Origin: Amanita rubescens
Taxonomy: Eukaryota > Basidiomycota > Agaricomycetes > Agaricales > Amanitaceae
NCBI GenBank assembly: GCA_015039365.1
Contig: WION01000213.1
Coordinates: 1 to 64,000 of the forward strand
Length of the DNA: 64,000 bases
Direction: 5' to 3'
Position 1 is the stretch's first letter. Each line of letters starts with the position of its first letter. A program made the translations under genes and the position numbers. The notes beneath the pieces were generated by a model that did no database searches, was not told the DNA's origin, and saw only the letters and a program-made list of their open reading frames with translations. Of the stretch, positions 10,123-23,045 are shown piece by piece.

Positions 10123-13100
10123 CTACAAAATATTCTTTCTTCCGTTTCTTTCATGATTGTGCTCCAGTCGTTCTGCGTGATCACCGGATCCGTTTCGCAT
10201 AGGATACGAGGTAGTCGGTGAGGAACGAAGGTCAATTGGTTCATTTGTGGGAGAAACGATGAGTGCGAGAGACGGTGAGAGTGTAGGCGCAGGGCGTGGC
10301 GGCATCGGTTGTGGTTGGAGCGTAGGTGTAGGCGCCTGAGACGCGGGGGATTGAGGTGCCGGTGGGGAGAGCCCTTGCACGACCCGCCGTTTGGGTATCG
10401 GCTCAGGTCCGGCGGAAGTTGTCCGCGATTGGTCCTCACTTGCGGGTGACGCAGTCTCGGCGTGCTTTCGCTTCCTTGGTGGAGGAGGTAGTGGTGGGGG
10501 ACATGGAGCTTCGGGGATTTGAATCTGACGCCGCTGTGTCGAAGGCGGTCTTGATGGTGTTGTCATGGGCGCCCATCGTGACCATGGCGGGGGTGGGGGT
10601 GCATGTGGCTGGCCCAATAATGGTGATGTGTCTATGGGGCTGGATAGAGGTCCTAAATGTACTGGTACGGGAACGGCATAGGGGGGCATGGGGCTCGGCA
10701 TTGGGTGAGGGTAATGTGGTTGGATAGGTGGCCTGGGGAGACTGTTTGCAGGAAAGACCTCTGGTTGGCCAGGTTGGAACCTGACGAGTTCAAGGTGTAT
10801 AGGGGGCGTATACGGTGGTGGAAGCTTCCTCATGATAATGTCTTTGCTGAAAGAGTCCAACATCAGCTTCGTATTGACAAAGCAATCAGGATCAGGAAGA
10901 TCGGCTGCTAAACAGATGTCAAATTATGTAAAAACTTGCAGACGACAAAACATACACATATATTGCACCCTCACTTCGGTATGAGGATAATTTTTGCTCT
11001 TCCGCACACAGCATAATGGGCAAGTGAATTGTCGTGGAACACCGGGATTGACTGGAAAATTGACGCAAACGCCATGATATTTCTTGTTGCAACTATCACA
11101 TTCCACTGCCGAAGCATTGAGCAGTTCTGGACGAGTTCCTCGACAGACACAACGAGTTCCATCGCTCCAGTCCTGATCCAAGTCTGGGCCAAATGTGAAC
11201 CGTGGTCTACGTCTCTTCTTTGTCTTCATTGGCGGAGGACGGCCCGCAAGGATCCGGTGTAGCCCAGCCAGATCCAAACCAAAAGATATGTCAGGATGTG
11301 GCGAAACGGCAAATTGGATCTTGTACAGTTTTCGCATAAAATGCCGAACCTGATGAATGTACTCAGACTTCTGGTTCGCTGGTTGCGAGGCAAAGTGCAG
11401 AAATTGTCCGATGACGTTTGAAAGGCGGTCAAGACGGTGAACCATGATTTCAATTTGCTTCCAGTCAGGAGAGTAGATTCTGCTGATATCCGGTGCTCGT
11501 TGCAGTAATGCGGTGAGGTGGCAGAAATGCCAGGTTCGTTCCTTAAGGATCGCGCCATCCCAATGGTGGTGGTCGCAGAAGGGACAAGAACCTCCTGTCT
11601 TCGCACATTCCCCGTGGAACCTAGCAAAGCAGTGGTCGCATTGCACCGCATCTGAGACTATGCCTTGCGGTGGAGGCCGAACAGACGTGTGGCAAATGCA
11701 TGTGAAATATTCGTCTCCGGGAGGGATGTCGTCCTCGCAACGAGTACACTCGACAATATCATCCAAAACCTTCTGTCCATCTAGCCGGTGATGATGGGGG
11801 GTATACCACGGTATCTTTGTTAGCCAGAAATGATGTTCGTTCACTTGCTTCTCGAATGCGTCGAAGGTTGGGAGTGTGAAAATTCTAAGATGCTCTTTGG
11901 CATAGCCTATCCATTGACCGAACGTGTCAAATGGGTCTTCCGCGTCCTTCTCGTGACGGTATCGATGCTTTAACACCGTGTCACATCGTTTTTCCAGATC
12001 GATGGCGATCCCTGCTATATGTTGTAACTCTTTAACAGCGGGTATGCTAAAATCCTTCTCCGCGCGGTTGACCAGACGCATTATATCTTGAGGCCTACCC
12101 TTCGCATGTTCCGAATCAGGATGAAGCCATGCCAGGGCTTGCTTCTCGTAATCCTTCGCCTTGGCTCTGGCAGCCATCACCCGGTCGAAAATGGCCGGAT
12201 CGTATGGAATCGATGGGTTCGAATTGGCCAAGTCTTCTAGCTCAGGGATGGTTTTCACCGGTTGTGCAAGGATATCCTTTGCGCGTTCCTCCCAAGCCTC
12301 GCCAACCCTTTTTCGCGCTTCTAATTGCTGCATATGCTTGTTGTCGAAAGGCAAGTTGCAGGTACGAGCACGGTAGATGAGCTGACGAATTTCGTCCAAA
12401 GTTATTGTGGCATCTGCATCCTCGAGTTTCTCTTCCAATTCTCGGACGAGCTCGACCCTGTCCACAATTTTCTCAACTTCCGCCAGCTCTTCTAAGAAAA
12501 CGTTGAGCGACGATCCTTCCAGAAGAGCCTTCCTGCATTCCTGAATAAACTCTTCCCCTTCCTGAGCACGCGCGCCCGGGGCGAGTAATAGCCGTATGCC
12601 TTTCCGAAGATTGTCAACTTTCTCCCAAAGTTGCGTAAGAGATCCTATCTCTGGACAGTCGAAACCCAGTTCCTCCACTTGACGAAGAACTTGATTCAAG
12701 TCATCTAGGTCACGTTCTGGCCTTTCACTTGTTTCGCTTGATTCAACACCCGCGGGTGCGTCATTCGACGCACGACCTCGAGAACGGCGGGGTCGCTTGC
12801 GACTTGGTTTGCGGGTGAGGAAGTAATTCGCGGATTCGACCCATTCATTTCCTCTATTAACACATCTTCGCAGTAACGCCATCTCAGGGAGCTCGATGTT
12901 ATTGCGTTCTCCCTCCGCAAGAAGAGCGCGCAAACTGCGAAGTTGTGGCCTCCCGCTTTCAGCGAGCAGCTTGTTGTATTTAGCCCGCCAAGCTGAGGGT
13001 ATAGCCGCACGCTCCGCAACCTTAGTCTGCGTCTCCAGTAGTTCTTCATCAGAAAACCTCTTTCTCAGGGTTATGCTATGATTCGTACGCTCCGAATTGC

Positions 13101-16100
13101 ACAAAAGATGAGCATGCTCCACGCACACAACCCTTGAGGTGCATGAACACACGATTTGGGATAAATAACAGAAGGCCTTGCAGACGGTACACTGATATTG
13201 TTCCTCGGGTCGATCCTCAGGCTCCAGGGTTTCAGCATAACTGCGTGATCGCGCCTTTTGACGGTCATTAATCTCTCGCTGTGTCATTTCTTTGAGGCTA
13301 TCAATCAACCTAAATACAATTGTCACGCTGTAACACCGCCATGAGCAATCTTTCACCTACCACATTGCCGTTTTAATGGACTGTGTTTGTTGCGTAATAG
13401 TTATTAATAGTTCATCATGCGAAAACACCGGCAGTTTCCTGTGTTCCCGATATCGATGAACGCATTCCCTGCCATAGGGCAGCCAGTCGGGTAGTGCGAA
13501 ATTAACGGCCTCGTTGAAATTCAACTACTCATTTTGTTAATATCATAATTTGCAATCCACAATTATGCTTACGCCATGATTAAAACCAGCATGGTATGCT
13601 TTTGGAAAGGTGACAACAAATTCGCCGGCCCGCTGATTACAGGCATAGACGCGGACCCCAGCTTCTGATACGCGCTGCGGGTTCATAAGGGTGACAAGCT
13701 GGAAGAGCAGATCGGGCTGGGCTTCAAAGAGATCGGGGGCCTCATATTTAATAGCCGCTTCGAATTTTTCCGCGTCTTCTCCAGGGATTCCATACCATGT
13801 CTTCGTCTCGCCCCAATGCACTAGCTTAGAGGTCAACCAATGTTAATCAGCCACAAAAGAATGTATACGTACTGAAGTTGATACTGTACGTGTAATGGTC
13901 CTGAAATTTATGATTTTTGAAGTCCAATTTCAAATTAATCATAGAATTCACGAACCTCGTTATGCCAGCAAAAGGTGGAAAATGCCATACCGACGTAAAT
14001 CCACGGAACTGTCATGCCAGATATATCTGATTTAATATACCGCAGTAGCGATTCCGACAGAATAGGCATGTTATTGAGATTCCATGGGTCCTTAGAATAC
14101 GGGTTTAACGGATGCGTTTCCAAAGTCGGCATAGCGCTAGTAAAATTAAGTTGAGTAGCGAATCACAATGCTATCACTTTCCTTACCTTCCATGGGTAGT
14201 TGAATGAACATCGGCGCCATATTCAATTTCAACAGTCTCATTCTGGGACTGGACTAGGCGCCAGAACTCTTCTTCTACATCGTATTCCGAAATTACCACG
14301 TTCCCCATTCGGTTATTCATAGGGTGATCTTCGAGTTTATTAAGAGCAGTGGGGGCCGGCGGATGAGATGTAAACCACATTCGACGGAATTCGAGGTCCC
14401 TGGCTTGGAAGCTTGATAGGCTGTGTTCTTCTCCCTCGTCAAAGCCAAAATCTCCCCCCGTCCCTGCAAGGCATGTGAAACAAAACCATTGCTCCTTCGG
14501 GATGACATCCAGAGGTGGATCAAGGCAAAACATGTGGAATCCTGCGATTGGAGCATAGGCATCAAGTTCTCACAGAGAGACAGTAATCTTTTTTTACCAC
14601 AGTCACAGCCATCACATAACAACATCTCTTCGCCTCGATCCTGCTTGTGGCAAACTTCACAGCTTTGCTATATACGCATTTTTGAACATCAAGAAGGCAT
14701 ATAAGGCAATTTCGGCTATTTCTTACCTCCGCTGTCCCTTTTGTATCGGGCTTATCATAGAACGTAGGCGGATGCACTGCCGATGCTGAGATCGCTAGCG
14801 ATGAGCGTGGGACATTGCCCTGAAGATCAGCTATTTTTTCTCAGCTTCAAAATGTGTTACACATCAGCGCCAGGGTGAACGTACTGGATTGATCTTGCGA
14901 CATAGTCCTAATACTTCGCCGAGTCTTTAGAGTTTTAACTCCGTTAACTTCTTTTGACTCGCTCTCATCGGGCGGCTCGGAAAGAGGACTGGATCTCGCA
15001 GTCACGGGACTGGAAGGCGGACTTGATGTTTCTGCAGTGATGACGCTGGTACTCAATCGAGAACTTTTGGGAGTAGATCCACCTTTAATTGCTAGAGAAA
15101 TTGCTGACGAGTTTCTAGCTCGATCGCAAAAATGTTCGTACGGAAGGATAACTCGACTATATGAATTCCTGAGTTGTGTAGACAACCCAGGAATGCCACG
15201 ATAACCAAGGATTCTTCCAAGATCGGACCATTTCTTGTTCTTAGTGACCTAGCGTACGAACGGGTCAGCGTTATCAGATGAAATACGTTAGTCAGAAGGG
15301 TCTACCGCATCATAGCCACCCATCTTCTGAACTTCTTTTCTCAGAAGCCAAAGATCGACGGGTTTGTGATTGATTGTAGGCACCGCAATCCGTGGATTAC
15401 CCTGTTGCTTGTGGAATCGATACAATTGTTCCAAAAAATTCACTTTGGCCCTTGATGAGGCCTCAATTGAATTTAGTTGCTGTACACGAGTCTTGAAACG
15501 GAAAGCCTGAATATCGTCATAATGAGTCAGTAAGAGTCATCATTAACAGAGTTCGACACAACCTCGGTGTCCGTAACAAATGGCATCCTCCAGCCGTTAG
15601 GAGGGACAATTTTGCAAATGCCGTAATGCTTCGCATGGTCAGAAATCGATTTGATGTAGGTCATCGGGTCCCGGAACTCCTCGAGCGTAGGATAGTATTC
15701 AGGGCAGTCTTCGAGTCCAAATGGACGAGATACAACACGGAGAATCCCATCGCTTCGAGGACTGCTTGTCTTGACGGAAGAGAGGTTTAATACGGGAGAG
15801 ACAGCTATAGGCTGTGAGTCGCGACGCATGGTAGATGAATCGTAGGGATTGTCGTTATCGTCCGGGCCTACTGATGAGGACCTCGTGTGGTTGTTTAGAG
15901 CTACCAATGCATCCGTCTTGGACTTGCGAGGCGCTCGCTTCGTTTCTGTTGGTGGCACTTGCTCTGATATTGTCGACCCCGCAACCTCCCCAAAATCCGT
16001 CTGGATAGGTACGGCACCCTCAACTGGGATGTGAAGAGAAGATGTAAACGTAGCATCTGGATTATTTGAGTAGTTTGAAGGTAAGCAGCTTGTGCCGGCC

Positions 16101-16207
16101 TGAGAAGCGCTTTCACTTGAGAATCGGGGTGATTTTCCCCTCCGAGAAGGGCTTCCACGAGAGATACTAGCAGAGGGACTACCGCGCATGGTTTCTGGGA
16201 TGTCCAC
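10123..16207 (-). CDS. KDM5: KDM5/JARID1-type histone H3K4 demethylase
   Basis: Twelve exons read on the minus strand: 15563-16207, 15306-15506, 14861-15248, 14727-14830, 14598-14667, 14187-14541, 13956-14136, 13873-13900, 13573-13820, 13361-13524, 10956-13309, 10123-10907. All phases close, giving 1840 aa. Domains in order are JmjN (about 162-212), ARID (about 216-330), a C4HC3 PHD finger (about 449-497) and JmjC. JmjC has Fe(II) ligands H646-x-E648 (CWHNEDHYTYS) and H734 ([10 protein letters not shown]), plus the 2-oxoglutarate-side WGETKTWYG. Then come a C5HC2 zinc finger (about 833-863), a PLU-1-like helical region, and two more PHD-like Cys/His clusters (about 1323-1388 and 1520-1568). 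The tail is proline-rich. The enzyme removes methyl groups from H3K4 using Fe(II), O2 and 2-oxoglutarate and acts in transcriptional repression. All key residues are present, so it looks functional. Exon 8 is only 28 nt and one intron only 30 nt. Confidence 0.93.
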
Positions 16208-19200
16208 TTGTTTTTCTGAGCAGCCGAACCTCAGCGTTCAACGTTTCGCGGCGTAACAGTGCCAAGGGAGTAAGTGGCGGAGTTCCAATATTGCAGTTAT
16301 AGGTGAATTGATTCGGCGTGGGTAAAGTCTGGCCCAAATTGAGCCACATCCCTGGACATCTCAGAATTACCTCCTGCTGTCAGTGTTACATGACTAACGT
16401 TTGGTTGATGAACAATAAATAGAACACATCTTCAAACAGGCCATGCGGCCAGTGCTCGACGGGCGCCCTTGCCCACATTGCCCGGACGACGTGCAGAAGA
16501 GCTGTGGCTCAGTGGCTGAGATCAATATTCAATATTGCGCGTGGCACGACGCAACCGCACGATGCGAATGATTGGACCTGGATCCGAGCAGCCACAATAT
16601 TCAGCTCTTGTGCGCAGCTGGCCAAAATAAGGGTTTCTCAATATCGGCACAACAGACGGGAAATGCCGCAAGTCTATCACGGTTTAGTGTGATGATGTAA
16701 ATTCATCGTGTTAATTGAGCACCGAAAGATATGCATATGTTAAAGAAAGACGCAGTTAATTTGCCAATCTTGCGAGACAACTGATACACGTGTGGTCAAC
16801 TTACGGACACTATGGCACCTTACCCGAGCTGTATGCCAGATAGCTCATGCAGAACACGTGCATTTAGCATCAACACTCTATTCCGAACCCTGAAACGGAA
16901 ACACCGCCCAGAAACCTGCCATGCTTTGGGGTTCGGAACACGCCTTTCCCTACACAGAGAAAGCTGACTAACCTAAAACCTCCGCAGACAGATAGGGGAT
17001 TTGAATATGATTATGGCAGCCGCTAACCGCCTTAGGACAACCTTCCAATATTAACTTGGACGCACGCAGTATTATTCGCCTTGAGCAAAGCTGAGAACTG
17101 TACCCTACTGAGCCTGACCAAATAATGAACGACTTTAGAGAAGGCCTTTTGATGGGACAAGGTAATATTTCTCGACACCTCAAATATAAGGAGGCCGATT
17201 CTCGGAATCACTTTAACCGCGAAGGCTGCGCTAGTACATGAATATCGTAATCTCAGAAACGCCGTTAATGCGACCACAGCTAAAGCTCAGCTTACTGTCT
17301 CCAGGTCAAGTTTTTGTTATTTAGTCATGCGCTAAAGGAAGTAGCCAGGTGAGGAATAAAAGAAAATAACGGTCGTTGTCAAGTTGCTCCCGTACTAGGT
17401 GTGGCCGCTGCTTCCAATTATAGACTGTGAACACACATCCGTCAATCCATTTGTTCCTACTAATGGAGTTCTTGTTTCCTCCAGAGTTGGGTCAGGCGCC
17501 CGTTCTCGAATGGGTGAAATCAGCAGAAACGAGGCATCACGGGCATTACCAAGATGGAACTGTGCAGGCAGCGATAACGTGGACACCAAAACAGAACGGA
17601 CTGGTAGACCTAGAAGGTTTCGGCGAATATAATTCAATAGAGTCTCGAAAGTTGGGAACTATCGCAGATGGTTAATTCGTTACACTGCGGGGAATCTACC
17701 ACTTCGTATCTTCTTTGCAATACCACAGGCATTGAACGTGAGCAACGCGGTGAGCCTATATGTCGAAGGTGGTTGGGTATCTGGTGACCTAATGACCTGC
17801 TTTTGCTGTCAGTATCAAAGGTCCACATGTTTGATTCATTGCCGAGTAAACGGCGGAGTACAGGCGGGGACGAGCAGGCAAGAACTAAGCATCGATAAAC
17901 TGTGCCGGGAGTGACTATGGAAAATCCGACGATCTGGAAGGCGATGAAAATAGTGGGTGTGGAGTTTGAAGGATCAATGGAGAGGAGGGCTTCTAGACGA
18001 CAAGGGTTAGACATTTGGTGAAGTTTGAACAGAAAGTGAACGGACTGGTACAGGGAACGCGGGAGCAGTTGCGGTCAAGCTAAAGTCAAGTAGGGCGTGC
18101 TGCTTCGTTCTCCACATGGTGACACTCATGCGTTACTATTCAAGGTCAACTTTGGTCTCGCCCCTAGCAAACGAACTAGACAATGCTGCGAACACGGTAA
18201 AAGTATGCAGGGTTAGTCCTTCCACGTGATGCTCGTCTCCAAGTCGGGAACCTGTTCATGGCTGAATTTGCTGGTGACCCAGCCCGACGGTCGTCCATCA
18301 CCATTCTCAATTCGCCGGGAAGCGGAAGACTTCCGCTTCGTACACAATGACAACACTCCTAGGCCCTTCCCTGGGAACGTTTTCCCAGAGCCTCGGTTCA
18401 GAGAAAACCGTAGGCTTAAGCGAATGACTGGCAGGGGCCAAAAGACAGGGGGAAGAAGCTTTATGGCATTACGGGTCAAACGGAACTCTAGGGTGCAAAA
18501 CAAACGCTTCGATCCCTCCCGTTTGAGCAAACAACTTGTGTACGAGAAGAAGAAAAAAGAGGTCAACACACTGGTCCAGCATACATTCTTGGTAGGGTTC
18601 TTCTACATATCATCGTGCCAAATCAGGGATGCTGTCGGAGGTCATTGGGTTGAACAAAATGGAAGTGACTCAGTGGGGCTGTAACTTTCAGTTTTTGCAC
18701 ATGTAGAGGTTGACGTTGATCGTGGGGCGTCGAGAGGTACAGTGGAGTAGGATGGATGCGTCATGGCGGTGATGGGAGGGTTTCTGTTACTGCGAGGTGG
18801 TTAGGTTGGACAGAAAAAGGACGAGTTAATGGGCATGCCATGTGCCGTAACGCGACCAGAGGCAACCCTGGCAGTCAACAGGTTTCCCTTCGCACTGAAT
18901 CTCCATCGTGCGAGCGTCCTCAATGAAACGTTGGAGGGCATGAGTAGAGGAGCGACGAATGATGTCTGATAGGCTGATATTGCACAACATAGATGAGTGG
19001 CATGTACGGACCACTGTGCATACGGTTACGGTTAAATCAACTTGAACATCACCCCCTCCCAAGCGCTCCATCTGCCGTACTCAGTGCAGGAAGTTTGGAG
19101 ACATGAGAAGTGAGAAGCACGTAAAACCTTGGTTTGAAAGCGCTAGCCTGGGCAAGGTTCGCAAGAGTCTTGCTCGGCAAAGGCCGACTCCTCCTCGCGT

Positions 19201-20079
19201 TCGCCCACATATGTGAACGATCTTGAATCACTGCACTCACCCAAATCCTCTCAAATCGACAACGACATCGGCTAGAAGTAATGCCTACCTGCTCGTTTCC
19301 CGTGTCTCGCTCACTTTTAGCCTAGCGCCAAAAATGCCATCGGTGACCGCCTCAGCGCACACTCTCCAGAGCTTTACCTGCTCGACCTTGCCATAGCGGC
19401 AGACATGCTTCTCTGATCTCCGCCAGTCGCCCCTGATCGCATCTAGATGCGCTCCTTTTCGTTCGTCTTCCTCAGGCGTCTACCTTTCCGTCCCTCGTTG
19501 CACCCAAACTCTCCGTCTCCCCATCCCTCCCACAACGTCATAGTCTTACCCTCTACGGCCACCTCTCCAGCTCTACTCCTCCCCGGAAACCCATTCGTGT
19601 GCAGGTATGTAGTACTCGCGCAGAGCCCATGACTCTAATATTGAATAATATACTAGTTCGTTCTAGAAACTAAAACTTCGGGTTCAGTTCTTCCAAAAGA
19701 CGTTGCGTTCTCCTTTCACATACGCACTCAGGGGTAGCCATCTATACACGTAGTATCGACTCTGTCATCCCAGTCAAAGCCGGAGAACCTCTCCTTCTGA
19801 TCCCGAGCGCGTGTCTGATAGGGATCTCTACCCGATGTCGGTTAGATTCACAACCTAACTTTTTCAAACTGGACAGCGATGGCCGTGCGCTAACAATTGA
19901 TCTCGGCCTCAAGTCGTACTCGTCAATGTGTGTTGCCAGAACGGAGGAGCGAGTTAAGTTCAGAATGGACTGCTAGAACTATGTGGATATACACGGTAAA
20001 TACCAACACCAACGGCTGTCTAACTATAGGTGTAGTGGTAATTAATTAATTAATTAGGTTTTCCTGTATAGTTAGAAAT
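16208..20079. other. 3.9 kb without a confident gene; short coding-like fragments
   Basis: No family could be recognised. Coding-like pieces are a plus-strand run at 17463-17675 followed by another frame at about 17685-17914 (LRIFFAIP...GGWVSG). A minus-strand 81-codon ORF lies at 18826-19071. A plus-strand pair runs from 19447 with a GTATGT donor near 19605, then about 19730-19976 (VIPVKAGEPLLLIPSACL). These could be exons of small unknown genes or decayed genes; none gave a phase-consistent model. A short TAAT tandem repeat lies at about 20039-20055. Confidence 0.35.
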
Positions 20080-20580
20080 CTACGCGTTTCGACGCTCAGA
20101 TGTCTTTTAAGGAAAAGGGTCGTTCACGAGAGGGAAGGGTATAGTTTTCACTTGAGTGAGCCTTTGAGTTAAAAACGGATGGGCGAAGCCCCCGGGAGGG
20201 ACTCCCGGCCCGAAACGCTGGGGGTCGGCAAGGCGAGCTGTGAGGGCGGGTGGGCGCCGAGCAGGTCAGCCTTTCGACCTTTCAAAAGCGCGTCGGACTA
20301 AGAAGGGAGGAAGACGTCTGAAGGGCGGCTTATCTTCCTTAGTACGGACCTGAGAGAGGGAGTGGCGGGTGGGGCGCGAAAAGATCCGGAAGCTGCTGTA
20401 ACGCAACCGAGGAGCTCTAATGGCGCGTCACGAGAGCGAGCTGGAGTCGGTCACGTCGGGTCTCGCTGTCTTGATGTGGCAGGAAAGAGAAGGGAGACCG
20501 TGGCACAGCCACTTCGCTACCTCACACTTAGACTACATTCTACGCCACGCCTCATCCCTCGGCTAGCTTAGAATTACCAT
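20080..20580. repeat. GC-rich repeat unit 1 (shortened copy)
   Basis: Positions 20080-20240 repeat almost exactly at 20581-20741. Positions 20374-20580 repeat at 21471-21678. This unit therefore has the same two ends as the next one but lacks most of the middle. No protein-coding potential was recognised. It is probably a non-autonomous transposable element arranged in tandem. Confidence 0.7.
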
Positions 20581-21678
20581 CTACGCGTTTCGACGCTCAG
20601 ATGTCTTTTAAGGAAAAGGGTCGTTCACGAGAGGGAAGGGTATAGTTTTCACTTGAGTGAGCCTTTGAGTTAAAAACGGATGGGCGAAGCCCCCGGGAGG
20701 GACTCCCGGCCCGAAACGCTGGGGGTCGGCAAGGCGAGCTGTTCCCCTGATGAGGAAGGAGTTCATAACGACGCGGCCAGTGAGCTTGTCGACCCCTCCG
20801 TCCTTTGAGGAAATGATCGTCCGTGAGAGGGAAAGCCTGAGGGTACAGATCTGCTTTCGGAGTCCGGGATCCTTAAGTCAAAACGGATGGGCAAAGCCCC
20901 GAGGGGGATGGCCAGGGGCCCAAAATGCTGGAGGTCGACAAGGCGAGCTGTTCCCCTGATGAAGAAGGAGTTAGCGACGCGGCCAGGGAGCTTGTCGACC
21001 CCCTCCAGTCTAGGAAGGAGGTACACTCATTCTGATTAATGGCCCAAGGGGGCAAAAAGTCTGATGGGTGAATGTACCTTGTGAAACAGCTCAAGAGTAT
21101 GGCGTAAACGCCATAAAGGGAGTCCCAGACAGCGCGAGCAAGGGTAACAAGGGGGACGCCTCGGTTTTCGCTGTCACAAGCTGCTTTCCAGTTCCTCTTG
21201 GCCGTGTGCTTGGTGTCACTGCCAGTGGGCCGGCATGCATCGAGAGGCCATGACCTGGGATGCGATCCGATGTTCGGTGATCATCCATTGTCAGGCGGCC
21301 GTGTAATTACGGCGTCGAGGGCAAAGAGCCGGATGCGATCCGACGTTCGGTGATCATCCGTCTTGCCTAGTATGGTGGACAGCCGTGCGATACGGTGTCG
21401 AGGGAAAAGAGCCGGTATGGCCCGGGCAGCTTCGTGTGGGTCATTCATGTAGCGCGTCGTGCTGATCCTGGAGCGCGAAAAGATCCGGAAGCTGCTGTAA
21501 CGCAACCGAGGAGCTCTAATGGCGCGTCACGAGAGCGAGCTGGAGTCGGTCACGTCGGGTCTCGCTGTCTTGATGTGGCAGGAAAGAGAAGGGAGACCGT
21601 GGCACAGCCACTTCGCTACCTCACACTTAGACTACATTCTACGCCACACCTCATCCCTCGGCTAGCTTAGAATTACCA
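20581..21678. repeat. GC-rich repeat unit 2 (longer copy) with internal repeats
   Basis: This unit shares its first 160 bp and last 208 bp with unit 1. Internally, a segment at about 20690-20800 is repeated at about 20880-21005 (both contain the GACGCGGCCAG core). A block around 21258-21325 is repeated at about 21330-21405 (GGTGATCATCC core, then GTCGAGGG). The nature of the element is unknown: no LTR, TIR or reverse transcriptase was seen. Confidence 0.65.
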
Positions 21679-21811
21679 GCTATACCAACCACGACATTCC
21701 CTTGGACTCAGCCTGGGATACTGACCTGGTGATAGTATGTTAGGCAATATAACAACATGGAATGACATATGTATATATGTATATAACCTTTCTGCAGCAA
21801 ATATCCATGAT

Positions 21812-23045
21812 TTATTCAAAATTTGAACCTGAACCTGAACCTGAACCTGAACCTGAATCTGAATCTGAATCTAAATATGGATCAATAGGAGGAGGAAAAT
21901 GCTCAATCCTTTCACCATTTACATCCCATTGTTCATCTTCTGCAAGTGCTTTAGCAAATAATGAAGAAAAATAATATGGCATATGGAGGAGCCCATCCAA
22001 CTGCCCCCCCTTTTGACCTTGATACCTGACAGCAACCAACTTCCTAATAATTTCTAGTAAATTGGAAAGTGGTGGATTCTGGAAGTTTGCATCCCAGTTA
22101 ATTGTACCTGCCAAGAGTGAATCTAGCTTGGACCATCCACCCATGGGTGTCCCATCATGTGCCTTGTATGACTCTTCAAATATTCTCTGAACATTGTGAG
22201 TAAGGTCTTCAGAGTTCATAGTGTGTGATGTATAATGAAGTGCCATCCAGTTCAGTACATGGTAAAAGGATTCCAAGTCATCTTCACGATTGTGGGCAGA
22301 TTGATCATATTTTTTGATTAATAACCTTGCTGCCATATATTTCCATGTGCCCTTTTTACTATTAGACTCATTATGTATATAATGATATTCACTTACCCTG
22401 CGTTGTGCAGCATCATGATGTTCCTGGGTCTGAGACATGTTGCCTAAATCTTTGCACATGTCCCAATCAATCAGAAGACCACGACCATCCCCTACTGCAA
22501 CAATGTTCTTAACACTAATGTCTTGGTGTAAAATATTTGCATTGAAATAGGCATCTTCATGTGCTGAATCATATTTAGTGATACTTCGGGTAAACCACCA
22601 AAATATGTTCAACTTACCTATCAGTGCATCATGAATGGTTGAGACTAATCCCTTCACTGAACTGAAGGCTTGTAGATCATGACCAATGTCAAGAAGCACT
22701 AGCCGATAGTGGCTAAAAGTGAGGATTTTGGGGAAGCTCTTATTAGGAAACCATTTTTCAGCTGCTCTGTGTGTGATGGTTTCATTTGACAAGATGTCGG
22801 CACCTTCCTTAACTTGAGCAATGTGTCTGACCTGCCCCCTGTACAGTTTTTTATAGGCCTCGTGCTCAGGTAGCTGTCCACCACCAGTGATACGCCAGGT
22901 GTCCTTCAAAATCACCAGACTTCCATCCTGCTCACAAATTGCCTTGAAAGTGCGTGTAGATCGACCAGTAGGCTCCAGGGATACCCCCATGAACATTGGC
23001 TTTCCCACAATGTAGGAACCTTTCCCTTCTCCCACGTTCAGACGG
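21812..23045 (-). pseudogene. FunK1-type fungal protein kinase, 5' end cut off by an LTR element
   Basis: The open frame of about 410 codons has kinase signatures in order: GRSTRTF and VILKDTW (ATP site lysine), the catalytic loop LHQDISVKNI, LLIDWDM (DFG-like), GTWKYMAARLL and REDDLESFYHVL. This set is the Pkinase_fungal (FunK1) family, which is expanded in mushroom-forming fungi. The family usually has a few hundred residues before this point. Here the frame runs without an ATG straight into the 5' LTR of gypsy copy 1 at 23046. The first possible in-frame ATG (near 22998) lies inside the domain. The N-terminal part is not found on the other side of the element. The C-terminus is a Ser/Gly/Asp repeat made by a hexamer microsatellite. 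It is most likely inactivated, although expression from the LTR is conceivable. Confidence 0.75.
21825..21872. repeat. Hexamer microsatellite in the FunK1 3' coding end
   Basis: Eight tandem hexamers, five GAACCT followed by three GAATCT (plus strand), encode the Ser-Gly/Ser-Asp tail of the kinase on the minus strand. Unit length is a multiple of three, so copy-number change keeps the frame. Confidence 0.9.

Noticed and set aside
16504..16580. tRNA-like start (GGCTCAGTGGCTGAG)
   Set aside because: No anticodon arm or TTCGA T-loop follows at the right distance.
20742..20775. Possible hammerhead-like core (CTGATGAG) in the GC-rich repeat
   Set aside because: The required GAAA and the three flanking stems could not be placed; the match is only the short core.
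21812..23035. FunK1 kinase as a complete gene starting at 23035
   Set aside because: The codon at 23035 is GTG and the frame stays open up to the LTR border. The usual N-terminal region is missing, so truncation is the better reading.
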